A stretch of DNA of 48,669 nt from Thermaceae bacterium (GTDB lineage: Bacteria > Deinococcota > Deinococci > Deinococcales > Marinithermaceae): contig JALSRQ010000098.1 in NCBI GenBank assembly GCA_026984675.1, positions 1 through 48,669 on the forward strand, read 5' to 3'. The notes under the pieces are model-generated. The model was not told the DNA's origin, ran no database searches, and was given only the letters and a program-made list of their open reading frames with translations. Within the stretch, counting starts at the first letter, position 1. The number at the start of each line of letters is the position of its first letter. The translations under genes and the position numbers were made by a program. This document shows positions 37,797 through 47,667 of the stretch, piece after piece.

Positions 37797-37825
37797 AGCC
37801 TACGCCGGGGGTAACCTACCCCCGG
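37797..37825. promoter_or_regulatory. Divergent promoter region with perfect inverted repeat (FetB-like / TauE-like)
   Basis: On minus, TAGGCT (37802-37797) lies six bases before ATG 37790. On plus, TAACCT (37812-37817) lies seven bases before GTG 37825. A perfect inverted repeat, CCGGGGGTA (37805-37813), ACC, TACCCCCGG (37817-37825), covers the plus -10 box and could be an operator for both genes. Confidence 0.5.
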
Positions 37826-38553
37826 TGGCGGCGCTTTTGAACCTGGTGGCCCTCCTCGCCTTCTTCGTCAAGGGGGTGGCGGGGTTCGGACCGGCGCTCT
37901 TCCTGGTGCCGCTTTGGTCGCTTTTCCTGCCGCTCAAGACGGGGATCCCGGCGACCGCCTTCCTGCTCTTTCTGGCCAACCTGCCGATGCTGGCCCTGGT
38001 CCGCCGGCACCTCGATGCCCGCCGCGACCTCGCCGCCGCCCTGCCCTACGCCCTGGGGATCGTGCTCGGCACCCGGCTCCTCCTGGTGCTGCCGGAGGCG
38101 GCCTTGAGGCGGGTGCTGGGCGGGGTGCTGCTCGCTTTCGCGGGGTGGATCCTCCTCCGGCCGGCGGCCCCCGAACGGCCCCCGGCGCCGGGGGGCGGGG
38201 AGGCTCTTCGGCTCGCGCTGGTGGGGTTTTCCGGCGGGTTCTTGGTGGGGATGGTGGGGGCCGGAGCGCTCCCCTTTCTGATCTACACCCCGCTCCGCTA
38301 CCCCAAGGACCAGGCCCGGGCCCTCTTCACCGCGGTCTTCGCCCTGGGCACCCTGGTCTGGACCGCGACCTACGCCGCGGTGGGGCTCCTGGGACGGGCG
38401 GAGGTGGGCCTCGCCCTCTCGGCCCTCCCCGGCACCCTGGCCGGCCTGGTCCTTGGTCAGCGGGTGGCCGAGCGGCTCTCGCCGGAGGGGTTCGCCCGGC
38501 TGGTGGGCCTCCTCCTCGTCTACCCCGCGCTCCGGATGCTCGGGGTCGTTTGA
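37825..38553 (+). CDS. TauE/SafE-family membrane transporter
   Basis: A 242-residue protein with seven to eight hydrophobic helices of the TauE/SafE family (sulfite, sulfoacetate and related exporters). ALLAFFVKGVAGFGPALFLV and the repeated GFSGGFLVGMVGAGALPFLI are the two family half-motifs. GTG 37825 is chosen over the ATG at 37789 because a TAACCT box lies seven bases upstream and the first helix begins right after it. The substrate is not known. Confidence 0.83.
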   Translation: MAALLNLVALLAFFVKGVAGFGPALFLVPLWSLFLPLKTGIPATAFLLFLANLPMLALVRRHLDARRDLAAALPYALGIVLGTRLLLVLPEAALRRVLGGVLLAFAGWILLRPAAPERPPAPGGGEALRLALVGFSGGFLVGMVGAGALPFLIYTPLRYPKDQARALFTAVFALGTLVWTATYAAVGLLGRAEVGLALSALPGTLAGLVLGQRVAERLSPEGFARLVGLLLVYPALRMLGVV

Positions 38554-38559
38554 TATGCT
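38554..38559 (+). promoter_or_regulatory. Leaderless-type -10 box of the metallophosphatase gene
   Basis: TATGCT seven bases before GTG 38567. The in-frame ATG at 38555 falls inside this box and is therefore an unlikely start. Confidence 0.45.
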
Positions 38560-38566
38560 TTTTCGC

Positions 38567-39307
38567 GTGCGCTACCTCCTCCTCTCCGACATCCACGGCA
38601 ACCTGCCGGCGTTCCGTGCGGTGATGGAGGACGCGCTCCGCCGGGGCTTCGACCGGGTGCTCTTCCTGGGCGACGCGGTCGGCTACTACCCCGACGGCGA
38701 GGCGGTGCTCACCGCCCTCAGGAAGCTGGGCGCCGAGGCGGTGCTCGGCAACCACGACGCCTGGCTCTTGGCCGGGGAGTTCCTCGAGGACGGCGGCCTG
38801 ATCGCCGAGATCCTCGCCTGGCAGGCCGAGCGGCTCTCCGAGGCGAACCTCGCTTACCTGAAGAGCTGGCCCTGGCAGCGCAAGACCGAGGCCTACCACC
38901 AGGTCCACGGCAGCCCCTGCGACCCCTTCGTCTACGTCGACGACCTGGAGCCGGCCCGCGAGGCGCTCGCCTGCAGCGACCGGCCCTGGGTCTTCTTCGG
39001 CCACACCCATCTGGCCGGCGCCTACATGGCGATCGAGGGCCCCAAGGGCCCCTGGATCCGCTACAAGCCCTTTAGCGAGGAGGAGAACGCCCTGACCCTG
39101 GGGCCCAAGGCCCGGGCGCTGGTCAATCCGGGCTCGGTGGGGCAGCCCCGGGACGGAATCCCCCTGGCGGGGTACGCGATCTGGGAACCCGAGCGCCGGC
39201 GGGTCGAGGCCTACCGGGTGCCCTTCGACCTCCTCGAGGTCCGCCGGCGGATCCAGGAGGAGGGGTTCCCCAAGGTGCTCTACGAGCGGCTCCGGGTGGG
39301 ACGATGA
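38567..39307 (+). CDS. Calcineurin-like metallophosphoesterase
   Basis: A 246-residue phosphoesterase with a two-metal site. Metal-binding motifs in order: LLLSDIHGNLPA, VLFLGDAVGYYPDG, VLGNHDAWL, then QVHGSP and FFGHTHLA, and the closing VNPGSVGQPRDG. This resembles the YfcE/MJ0936 type of small phosphodiesterases. The natural substrate cannot be read from the sequence. The start is GTG 38567. Its stop overlaps the holB start (ATGA). Confidence 0.87.
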   Translation: MRYLLLSDIHGNLPAFRAVMEDALRRGFDRVLFLGDAVGYYPDGEAVLTALRKLGAEAVLGNHDAWLLAGEFLEDGGLIAEILAWQAERLSEANLAYLKSWPWQRKTEAYHQVHGSPCDPFVYVDDLEPAREALACSDRPWVFFGHTHLAGAYMAIEGPKGPWIRYKPFSEEENALTLGPKARALVNPGSVGQPRDGIPLAGYAIWEPERRRVEAYRVPFDLLEVRRRIQEEGFPKVLYERLRVGR

Positions 39308-40197
39308 GGGAACCGATCGGCCACGACCGGGCCAAGGCCCTCCTGGCCCGGCTCCGCCCCCAGGCCCTCCTGCTCACCGGCCCCGAGGGGGTGGGGCGGC
39401 GGACCCTGGCCCGCTGGTTCGCCTACGGCCTCAACTGCGAGCGCGGCTTTCCCCCTTGCGGGGCGTGCAGAAGCTGCCGGCTCGACCCCCACCCCGACCA
39501 CCTCGAGATCGCCCCCCAGACCGGCGAGCGGCAGCGGCCGGTGATCCCGGTGGAACGGATCGTGCCCCGGGAGGGCGGGGGCGCGAACCTCCTGGAGTGG
39601 ATCGAGGCCGCCCCCCGCTTCCGGAGGAAGGTGGCGGTGATCGACGGCGCCGAACGGCTCACCGAGGCGGCCGCCAACGCCCTCTTGAAGACCCTCGAGG
39701 AGCCCCCCGGCCACGCCCACCTGGTGCTGGTGGCGGGGAGCCGCGACGCGGTGCTGCCCACGCTGGCCTCGAGGAGCCTCGAGGTCCGCCTGAGCCCCCT
39801 CCCCGAGGCCGAGCTCCGGGCCATCCGCGACGACCCCGACCTCCTGGCCTTCGCCGAGGGGGCCCCGGGCCGGCTGTTCTGGGCGATCGAGCACCCCGAG
39901 GAGGTGCGGGCCTTGGTGCGGCTGGTGGACGACCTGCTGCTCGGCCTCGACGACGGCACCGCCAGCGCCGAGCGGCTTAAAGAGCTTCTCTCCCGGGCCC
40001 AAAGCGGGCTCCCGCCCTGGCCGTTCCTGCGGCGGGCCTTCGCCAAGCTCCCCCCCGACGCCCGGACCGAGGCGCTCGGGTTCCTGGTTAAGCTTGAGGA
40101 AGCCCTGGCCGCCTTCGTCGCCCCCGACCTGCTGGCGGCCTGGGGGGTGCACGAGCTTAGGAGGATCTATGGAACCCTGCGTCCCCGTGCGCTTTGA
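39304..40197 (+). CDS. holB: DNA polymerase III delta' subunit
   Basis: A 297-residue AAA+ protein of the clamp loader. The P-loop is TGPEGVGRRTLAR, with Arg in place of the usual Lys, so it probably does not hydrolyse ATP, as known for delta'. A zinc module follows (NCERGFPPCGACRSC). AVIDGAERLTEAAANALLKT is the degenerate Walker B and LEEPPGHAHLVLVA the next conserved strand. It acts as the rigid partner in loading the sliding clamp. The 3' end overlaps ricT by 29 bases. Confidence 0.88.
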   Translation: MREPIGHDRAKALLARLRPQALLLTGPEGVGRRTLARWFAYGLNCERGFPPCGACRSCRLDPHPDHLEIAPQTGERQRPVIPVERIVPREGGGANLLEWIEAAPRFRRKVAVIDGAERLTEAAANALLKTLEEPPGHAHLVLVAGSRDAVLPTLASRSLEVRLSPLPEAELRAIRDDPDLLAFAEGAPGRLFWAIEHPEEVRALVRLVDDLLLGLDDGTASAERLKELLSRAQSGLPPWPFLRRAFAKLPPDARTEALGFLVKLEEALAAFVAPDLLAAWGVHELRRIYGTLRPRAL

Positions 40198-40963
40198 TCA
40201 CGGGCCCAAGCACCACCTGGCGGCCTTCCGGGGTCCGCCCCCCGAGCCCGACGCCCGGGTGGTGGTGGCCACCCGCAAGGGCCCCCGGCTGGCCCGGGTC
40301 CGGGGCGGACCCCGGCCGGGACGGGCCGAGGTCGAGGTGCTCCGCCCGGCCACCGAGGAGGACCTCAGCCAGCACCGCCGGCAGACCGAGCGGGCGGTGC
40401 GGCTCAAGTGGCGGCTCAAGCCCTACTTCCGAAAGCGCCTGCCCCGCTTCAAGCTGGTGGCGGTGGAGTACACCCTGGACGGGCGGGTGGCCTTCCTCTA
40501 CCTGAAGGGCGAGCGCCGCGCCCGCCTGGGCGGCGAGGTGCGGGAGCTGGCCCGCCTGGCCGAGGCCCGGGTCGAGGCGGTGATGGTCGGCGAGCGCGAC
40601 GAGGTCGCCCTCCTGGGGGCGATCGGCGCCTGCGGCCTGGAGACCTGCTGCAGCACCTGGCTCCAGCAGTTCGGCCCCACCACCATCCGGATGGCCCGCG
40701 ACCAGCAGCTCCCGCTCTCGCCGGAGAAGATCAGCGGGCCGTGCGGCCGGCTGCTCTGCTGCATCGCCTACGAGCACCCGATCTACCAGGAGCTCCTCGC
40801 CAAGCTGCCCCGGAAGAACGCCCGGGTCTGCACCAAGGAGGGGGTGTGCGGCAAGGTCGCCAAGCACTTTCCGCTCAAGATGGAGGTCGAGATCAAGACC
40901 CCCTCGGGGGGGCGGGTGGTGGCCCCGGCCGAGGAGCTCGTGCCCTGGAAGGAGGAGGCGTGA
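40169..40963 (+). CDS. ricT: PSP1-domain protein (RicT/YaaT family)
   Basis: A 264-residue PSP1 protein. In Bacillus the homologue YaaT (RicT) works with RicA and RicF in a complex binding 4Fe-4S clusters and aids RNase Y-dependent mRNA processing. The Cys-rich segments ACGLETCCSTWL, SGPCGRLLCCIAYEH and CTKEGVCGKV are typical. The ATG at 40169 follows TTAGGAGG inside the end of holB, a neighbour in many other bacteria too. The 3' end overlaps the flavin reductase start (GTGA). No ricA or ricF homologue is visible in the window. Confidence 0.88.
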   Translation: MEPCVPVRFDHGPKHHLAAFRGPPPEPDARVVVATRKGPRLARVRGGPRPGRAEVEVLRPATEEDLSQHRRQTERAVRLKWRLKPYFRKRLPRFKLVAVEYTLDGRVAFLYLKGERRARLGGEVRELARLAEARVEAVMVGERDEVALLGAIGACGLETCCSTWLQQFGPTTIRMARDQQLPLSPEKISGPCGRLLCCIAYEHPIYQELLAKLPRKNARVCTKEGVCGKVAKHFPLKMEVEIKTPSGGRVVAPAEELVPWKEEA

Positions 40964-41526
40964 AGGCCTACCGCGTGGGCGAAAAACTCCGGCGGTTCTA
41001 CCACTACTACCCCGGCACCGTGGCCGTGATCGGGGTCCGGGACCCCCGCCACGGCGCCAACTTCATGCCGGCGGTATGGAACGCCGGGCTCTCGTTCGAG
41101 CCCCCGCTGTTCGGGGTGGCGGTGAGCCCCAAGCGGCACACCTACGCCGCCCTCGAGGCCGGCGAACCCTTTAGCGTGAGCTTCTTTCCCTACCGGCAGG
41201 CCGAGCTGGTGGCCCGGCTGGGCAGCGTCTCGGGGCGGGAGGTGAACAAGGTCGAGGCCTTCGGGCTGAAGGTCCATTGGGGGGAGGCACTCCGGGTGCC
41301 CCTGCTCGAGGGCGCCTTCGCCGCCTACGAGCTCGAACCCTACGACCGCTTCCCCACCGGGGACCACACCCTCTTCGTGGGCCGGGTGCGGGCCGTCTGG
41401 GAGGACGAGGCCGCCTTCGACCCGGACGGTGTCCCCACCCCCGACCGGGCCGACGCCCTGCTCTACTACGGCCGCTTCCTCTACGGCCGGCCCGCGCCCG
41501 AGACCCGGCGCCTCAAGTTCCGGTGA
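40960..41526 (+). CDS. Flavin reductase-like FMN-binding protein
   Basis: A 188-residue split-barrel protein of the flavin reductase-like family. FYHYYPGTVAVIGVRDPRHG, NFMPAVWNAGLSFEPPLFGV and SFFPYRQAELVARLGSVSG are the FMN-binding regions. Such proteins bind FMN and reduce it or use it in oxidoreduction; the partner is not known. The GTG start overlaps the ricT stop by four bases. Its own stop overlaps the next small gene by four bases, so the three form one operon. Confidence 0.85.
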   Translation: MKAYRVGEKLRRFYHYYPGTVAVIGVRDPRHGANFMPAVWNAGLSFEPPLFGVAVSPKRHTYAALEAGEPFSVSFFPYRQAELVARLGSVSGREVNKVEAFGLKVHWGEALRVPLLEGAFAAYELEPYDRFPTGDHTLFVGRVRAVWEDEAAFDPDGVPTPDRADALLYYGRFLYGRPAPETRRLKFR

Positions 41527-41819
41527 CCGCCGAGATCCTCCGCCGGCAGGTGCGCGGCTTCCGGCTCAACCGGCCCCGCACCGAGGCCCAGCTGGTCTTC
41601 GAGGCCGGGATCTGGCACTTCCGCTCCGACGGGCACGCCCACTGGTGGCGGGCCGGCGGCGCGCCCCCCAAGGCCCCCCTCCAGGCCTTCTGGCTGGTGC
41701 CCGAACGGCGGCTTTTGGTGGTGGTCTTCGCCGACGGCTCGGCCCTGCTGGCCCGGAAGACCTGGCTCGGCCCCCGGATCCGGGCCCGGCCTAGCGCACC
41801 AGAAGGACCGGGGCGTTAG
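41523..41819 (+). CDS. Small protein of unknown function
   Basis: A 98-residue basic protein starting at GTG 41523, overlapping the flavin reductase stop (GTGA). It is rich in Arg and Trp: LRRQVRGFRLNRPRTEAQ, then IWHFRSDGHAHWWRAGG and AFWLVPERRLLVVVFADGSA. The layout suggests a small beta-sheet domain. No family was recognised. The last 29 bases overlap the convergent universal stress gene, so the C-terminal tail may be unconstrained. The coupled start and lack of internal stops support a real gene. Confidence 0.6.
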   Translation: MTAEILRRQVRGFRLNRPRTEAQLVFEAGIWHFRSDGHAHWWRAGGAPPKAPLQAFWLVPERRLLVVVFADGSALLARKTWLGPRIRARPSAPEGPGR

Positions 41820-42207
41820 CCAGGGCGACCACCTTCTGGCTCTGGCTGCCGAGCAGGGTCCCGGCCACCCCCCCGAGGCCCCGGGTGCCCATCACGATGA
41901 GGTCGGCCCCGCGGGCCTCGGCGACCCGCAGGATGGCCGAGGCCGGGGGGCCCTCGAGGACCTCGACCTCCAGCCCCGGCACCTCGCCGATGCGCCCCTT
42001 GGCCTCCTCGACCACCCTCTGGGCGTGGGTGACCCGCCGGGCCAGGGCCTCCTCAAAAAGCGGCTCCCCCAGCCACTCGGGGACCGGGTCGTAGGCGTAG
42101 ACCACCACCAGGGCGGCGCCGTGGACCCGGGCCTCCTCGCCGGCGAGGGCGGCCGCCTTCTGGGCGTGCGGCGAACCGTCGTAGGCCAGAAGAATCGTCT
42201 TGTACAT
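41791..42207 (-). CDS. Universal stress protein (UspA family)
   Basis: A 138-residue protein of one Usp domain. It starts YKTILLAYDGSPHAQKA and has the ATP-binding loop GTRGLGGVAGTLLGS, so it belongs to the nucleotide-binding subgroup. It ends ANAPVLLVR as usual. Such proteins build up under stress and bind ATP or AMP. The ATG at 42207 is six bases after a TAGGCT -10 box. It diverges from the MFS gene. Confidence 0.92.
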   Translation of the reverse strand: MYKTILLAYDGSPHAQKAAALAGEEARVHGAALVVVYAYDPVPEWLGEPLFEEALARRVTHAQRVVEEAKGRIGEVPGLEVEVLEGPPASAILRVAEARGADLIVMGTRGLGGVAGTLLGSQSQKVVALANAPVLLVR

Positions 42208-42213
42208 GCCCCG

Positions 42214-42262
42214 AGCCTACCAAAACCGGGGGCTGACCGGCGGGTCAGTTCTGGGCTAGACT
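42214..42262. promoter_or_regulatory. Divergent promoter region of the universal stress and MFS genes
   Basis: On minus, TAGGCT (42219-42214) is six bases before ATG 42207. On plus, TAGACT (42257-42262) is six bases before GTG 42269. Midway lies the inverted repeat CTGACC (42233-42238), GGCG, GGTCAG (42243-42248), a possible operator. The CTGACC half also sits 18 bases before the plus -10, where a -35 box would be. Confidence 0.5.
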
Positions 42263-42268
42263 GGCGGG

Positions 42269-44840
<2,572 letters not shown>

Positions 44841-44844
44841 CGCG

Positions 44845-45501
44845 GTGGCCTGCCCCGAGGAATCCCCCTCCGCCCGGAGGCGCCGCGCCCGGGCGATCCT
44901 GAGGGCGCTCAAGGCGGCCTACCCGGGGGCCCGCACCGAGCTCGCCCACCGGAACCCCTTCGAGCTGCTGGTGGCCACCGTCCTCTCGGCCCAGTCCACC
45001 GACAAGGGGGTGAACCGGGTCACCCCCGCCCTCTTCGCCCGCTGGCCGACCCCCGAGGCGCTGGCCGCCGCCGACCCCGAGGAGGTCGGCGAGGTGATCC
45101 GGAGCCTGGGGCTTTGGCGGACCAAGGCGCGGAACCTGGTGGCGCTGGCCCGCCGGCTGGTCGAGGAGCACGGGGGGCGGGTGCCCGCCGACCCCGAGGC
45201 CCTGCGCCGGCTGCCCGGGGTCGGCTGGAAGACCGCCACCGTGGTGGCCGGGGCCGCCTTCGGGGTGCCGGGGATCGCGGTGGACACCCACGTCGCCCGG
45301 GTGGCCCGGCGGCTCTGCCTCTCCACCGCCGGCACCCCGGAACGGATCGCCCGCGACCTCGAGGCCCTCTTCCCCAAGCGGGACTGGATCTTCCTCCACC
45401 ACGCCCTGGTGCTCCACGGCCGCTACCTCTGCACCGCCCGCCGGCCGAACTGCCCCGCCTGCCCGCTGGCCGACTACTGCCCCAGCGCCCGGCGGGGGTA
45501 G
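44845..45501 (+). CDS. nth: Endonuclease III
   Basis: A 218-residue DNA glycosylase/AP lyase that removes oxidised pyrimidines. The helix-hairpin-helix LPGVGWKTATVVAG carries the catalytic Lys, and IAVDTHVARVARRL has the catalytic Asp. A C-terminal 4Fe-4S cluster is bound by CTARRPNCPACPLADYC (spacing Cx6Cx2Cx5C). LSAQSTDKGVN is the substrate-contact region. The GTG start lies four bases after proS, so they share a transcript. The 3' end overlaps the convergent NAGPA gene by 28 bases. Confidence 0.94.
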   Translation: MACPEESPSARRRRARAILRALKAAYPGARTELAHRNPFELLVATVLSAQSTDKGVNRVTPALFARWPTPEALAAADPEEVGEVIRSLGLWRTKARNLVALARRLVEEHGGRVPADPEALRRLPGVGWKTATVVAGAAFGVPGIAVDTHVARVARRLCLSTAGTPERIARDLEALFPKRDWIFLHHALVLHGRYLCTARRPNCPACPLADYCPSARRG

Positions 45502-46946
45502 AGGGCGAGGCCGCTGACCACGTCGCGGGCGCGCCGGGGGTAGACCCGCCGGCCCCCGGCCCAGAGCTGGGCCGAGCCGCCCGAGTCCATGCGGATCGCC
45601 CCCCAGGCCCCCAACCCGGCGAGCGCCCGGGCCAGGACGCCGGGGGTGGTCTTCTCGCTGACCACCAGCCAGAGCCCCCCCTCCCGGGTCCAGGCCACCG
45701 CCGACTGGTAGGTGACCTTGGTGAGGAGCCGGGCGTCGGGGTCGAAGCCGTCCCGCTTGGGGTCGTAGGCCACCCGGCCGCGGTCGACGAGCCGGGGGCC
45801 GGCCTCGAGGGCGTAGCGGACCGGCGGCACCAGCTCGACCCGGAGGGCGATGGGGGCCCCCAGCGGCACCTTGTCGAGGAGGGGGTCGGGGGGGCGGTAG
45901 CCGAGCGCCCAGGCGCCGGCGGGGAGGCGGTAGGGGGCGGGCCGGCGGGCCGCCACCCGGTCGCCCCGCACCACCAGGAGCACCTCGCCCGCCCGCCCCA
46001 CCGGCCCCGGCCCGGTGTAGGCGGTGTACCCCGCCGGGGTCCAGTTGACCCCCACCGGGATCCGCCGGCCCGAGAGCCGGACGTGGGCCCGGAAGCGGGG
46101 CCGTCCGGCGAAGACCCGCCCCCCGTCCCAGAGCAGGGCGGGCCGGCCGGTGGGGTAGGAGCGGGCGACCCCGTCCACCACCCACAGGCCCACCGGGGTC
46201 GCCGTCCTGGGGTCGAAGTAGCCCCCGTTCAGGAGGGCGGCGGCGTCGGGGGCCAGGCGGTCGAGCCGGTGGCGCTCGCCGGGCCGGCCCACCGGCACCA
46301 GCCGGTAGCGGCCGGGGGCGGCCTCGACCAGGTAGAGCTTGAGGGGGTAGGGGACGTAGGCGTAGCGGAGCCGGAGGACGATGCCGGGGGCGAGCGGCTC
46401 GCTCCGCTCCGGCTCCCGGGCGTAGAGATCGACGACCCAGCGGGGCGGGTCCGCCAGCGGGAAGGCGTGGAGGAAGCCGAGCCGCCCCTCGGGGGGGCGG
46501 TAGACGAGGCGGGTGCCCCGCCGGCCGTAGGCGAGGGCGAGGCCGGGGAGGCGGGGGGGGTTCTCGACGAAGTAGGGCAGCTCCAGCGCCAGGGGGGCCC
46601 TTCGGGCCACCGGGGCCCCCTCGGGCGGGGCCTTAAGGTCGAGCACCAGCCGCAGCCGCTCGGGGTAGCGGGCGTAGCGGAGCCGGGCCGGCGCCACCCC
46701 GGGCCCGACCAACCCGACCGCCCGCACCACCGGGTAGGCGAGCGCGTGGCGGGGGCCCTCGGGGGGCGGGAGGCCGGGGTCGAGGGGCGGGGCCCAGCCC
46801 ACCCCGGGCACGTAGGCGAAGCGGACCCCCCGCCCCTGGTAGACCCAGGCGCCCCCCTGGCGGCGGAGGTCGAGCCCCAAAAGCCCGGGGGGCACCGCCG
46901 CCAGGGCCAGGCCGAGGAGGGCGAGGAGGCTAAGCAGGCGGCCCAC
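45474..46946 (-). CDS. Exported phosphodiester glycosidase (NAGPA) family protein
   Basis: A 490-residue protein with a signal peptide (GRLLSLLALLGLALAAVPP). The N-terminal half (about residues 30-225) is a Pro/Leu/Arg-rich region of unknown type. The C-terminal half is the NAGPA-like phosphodiester glycosidase domain: LNGGYFDPRTATPVGLWVVD, ALLWDGG, and AIRMDSGGSAQLWAGG, the glycine-rich region near the active site. Bacterial members act on cell-surface polymers or glycans; the exact substrate is unknown. The GTG start at 46946 overlaps the preceding gene by 17 bases. It closes the YvcK operon. Confidence 0.85.
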   Translation of the reverse strand: MGRLLSLLALLGLALAAVPPGLLGLDLRRQGGAWVYQGRGVRFAYVPGVGWAPPLDPGLPPPEGPRHALAYPVVRAVGLVGPGVAPARLRYARYPERLRLVLDLKAPPEGAPVARRAPLALELPYFVENPPRLPGLALAYGRRGTRLVYRPPEGRLGFLHAFPLADPPRWVVDLYAREPERSEPLAPGIVLRLRYAYVPYPLKLYLVEAAPGRYRLVPVGRPGERHRLDRLAPDAAALLNGGYFDPRTATPVGLWVVDGVARSYPTGRPALLWDGGRVFAGRPRFRAHVRLSGRRIPVGVNWTPAGYTAYTGPGPVGRAGEVLLVVRGDRVAARRPAPYRLPAGAWALGYRPPDPLLDKVPLGAPIALRVELVPPVRYALEAGPRLVDRGRVAYDPKRDGFDPDARLLTKVTYQSAVAWTREGGLWLVVSEKTTPGVLARALAGLGAWGAIRMDSGGSAQLWAGGRRVYPRRARDVVSGLALYPRRALGQ

Positions 46947-47667
46947 GCCGGGCCTCCCTCCGCGCCCGAACCGCCCCGACCCCGCCCCAGGCCACCAGCA
47001 CCCCCGAGAGCCCGGCCAAGAGCCCCACCGCCAGGCGGCGGGGGGAGGGGCCTGGGGGGCGGGCGGGGCGGAGCCAGCCCCGGCGGTAGGCCCCGGGGTC
47101 GAAAACGTCCACCGCGTTGGGGCTTTGGGGCGGGGCCCGGATCGCCCAGATCCCCCCGCCCACCTGGGTCCGCCGGAAGCCGTAGGGGGCGAAGGGGTCG
47201 TAGAGCCCGCTCACCGGGTAGTAGCGGTCGCGTCCGGGGGGGAGGGGGGTTTGAACCACGATCCAGTCCCCCTGGCGCCGGGCGGGCACCGGCACCGCCC
47301 GGCCGGTCTTCAGGTCGTAGAGGAGGGCCCCCCAGCCGCTCACCACCACCGCCCGATCGGCGGCGGCGTCCTCGGCGACCGGGAACCCCGCCCCGGGGAG
47401 CACCGCCAGGCCGCCGGGGCCGGTGTCGAGGTAGACCGCCAGCACCGCCAGGGAAAAGCCAAGCGGCGCCCGACCGGGGTTGGGGGTGCGGTCGAGGCGG
47501 AAGCCGAAGGCCAGCCCCTCCTGCTTCTTCTCGACCCTGAACCCCACCAGGTCGGCGAACCCCACCTCCTGGTAGACCGCCGCCTGGGGCCAGGCGTAGC
47601 CGGGCGGGGGCACGTCGCCGGCGGGGTCGGTGAGGAGGAGGGCGGTGGCCAGGGCCAGGAGGATCAC
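46930..47667 (-). CDS. Exported protein with glucodextranase C-terminal-like (DOMON-type) domain
   Basis: A 245-residue protein. A signal peptide (ILLALATALLLTDPAGD) leads into a beta-sandwich domain like the C-terminal binding module of glucodextranase: DPAGDVPPPGYAWPQ, ADLVGFRVEKKQEGLAFGF and LAVYLDTGPGG. Near the end is one membrane helix (LAVGLLAGLSGVLVAWGGV) with a basic tail. It may bind sugars at the cell surface beside the glycosidase encoded next. The GTG start overlaps the yvcK stop by four bases (GTGA). Confidence 0.75.
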   Translation of the reverse strand: MILLALATALLLTDPAGDVPPPGYAWPQAAVYQEVGFADLVGFRVEKKQEGLAFGFRLDRTPNPGRAPLGFSLAVLAVYLDTGPGGLAVLPGAGFPVAEDAAADRAVVVSGWGALLYDLKTGRAVPVPARRQGDWIVVQTPLPPGRDRYYPVSGLYDPFAPYGFRRTQVGGGIWAIRAPPQSPNAVDVFDPGAYRRGWLRPARPPGPSPRRLAVGLLAGLSGVLVAWGGVGAVRARREARRGPPA

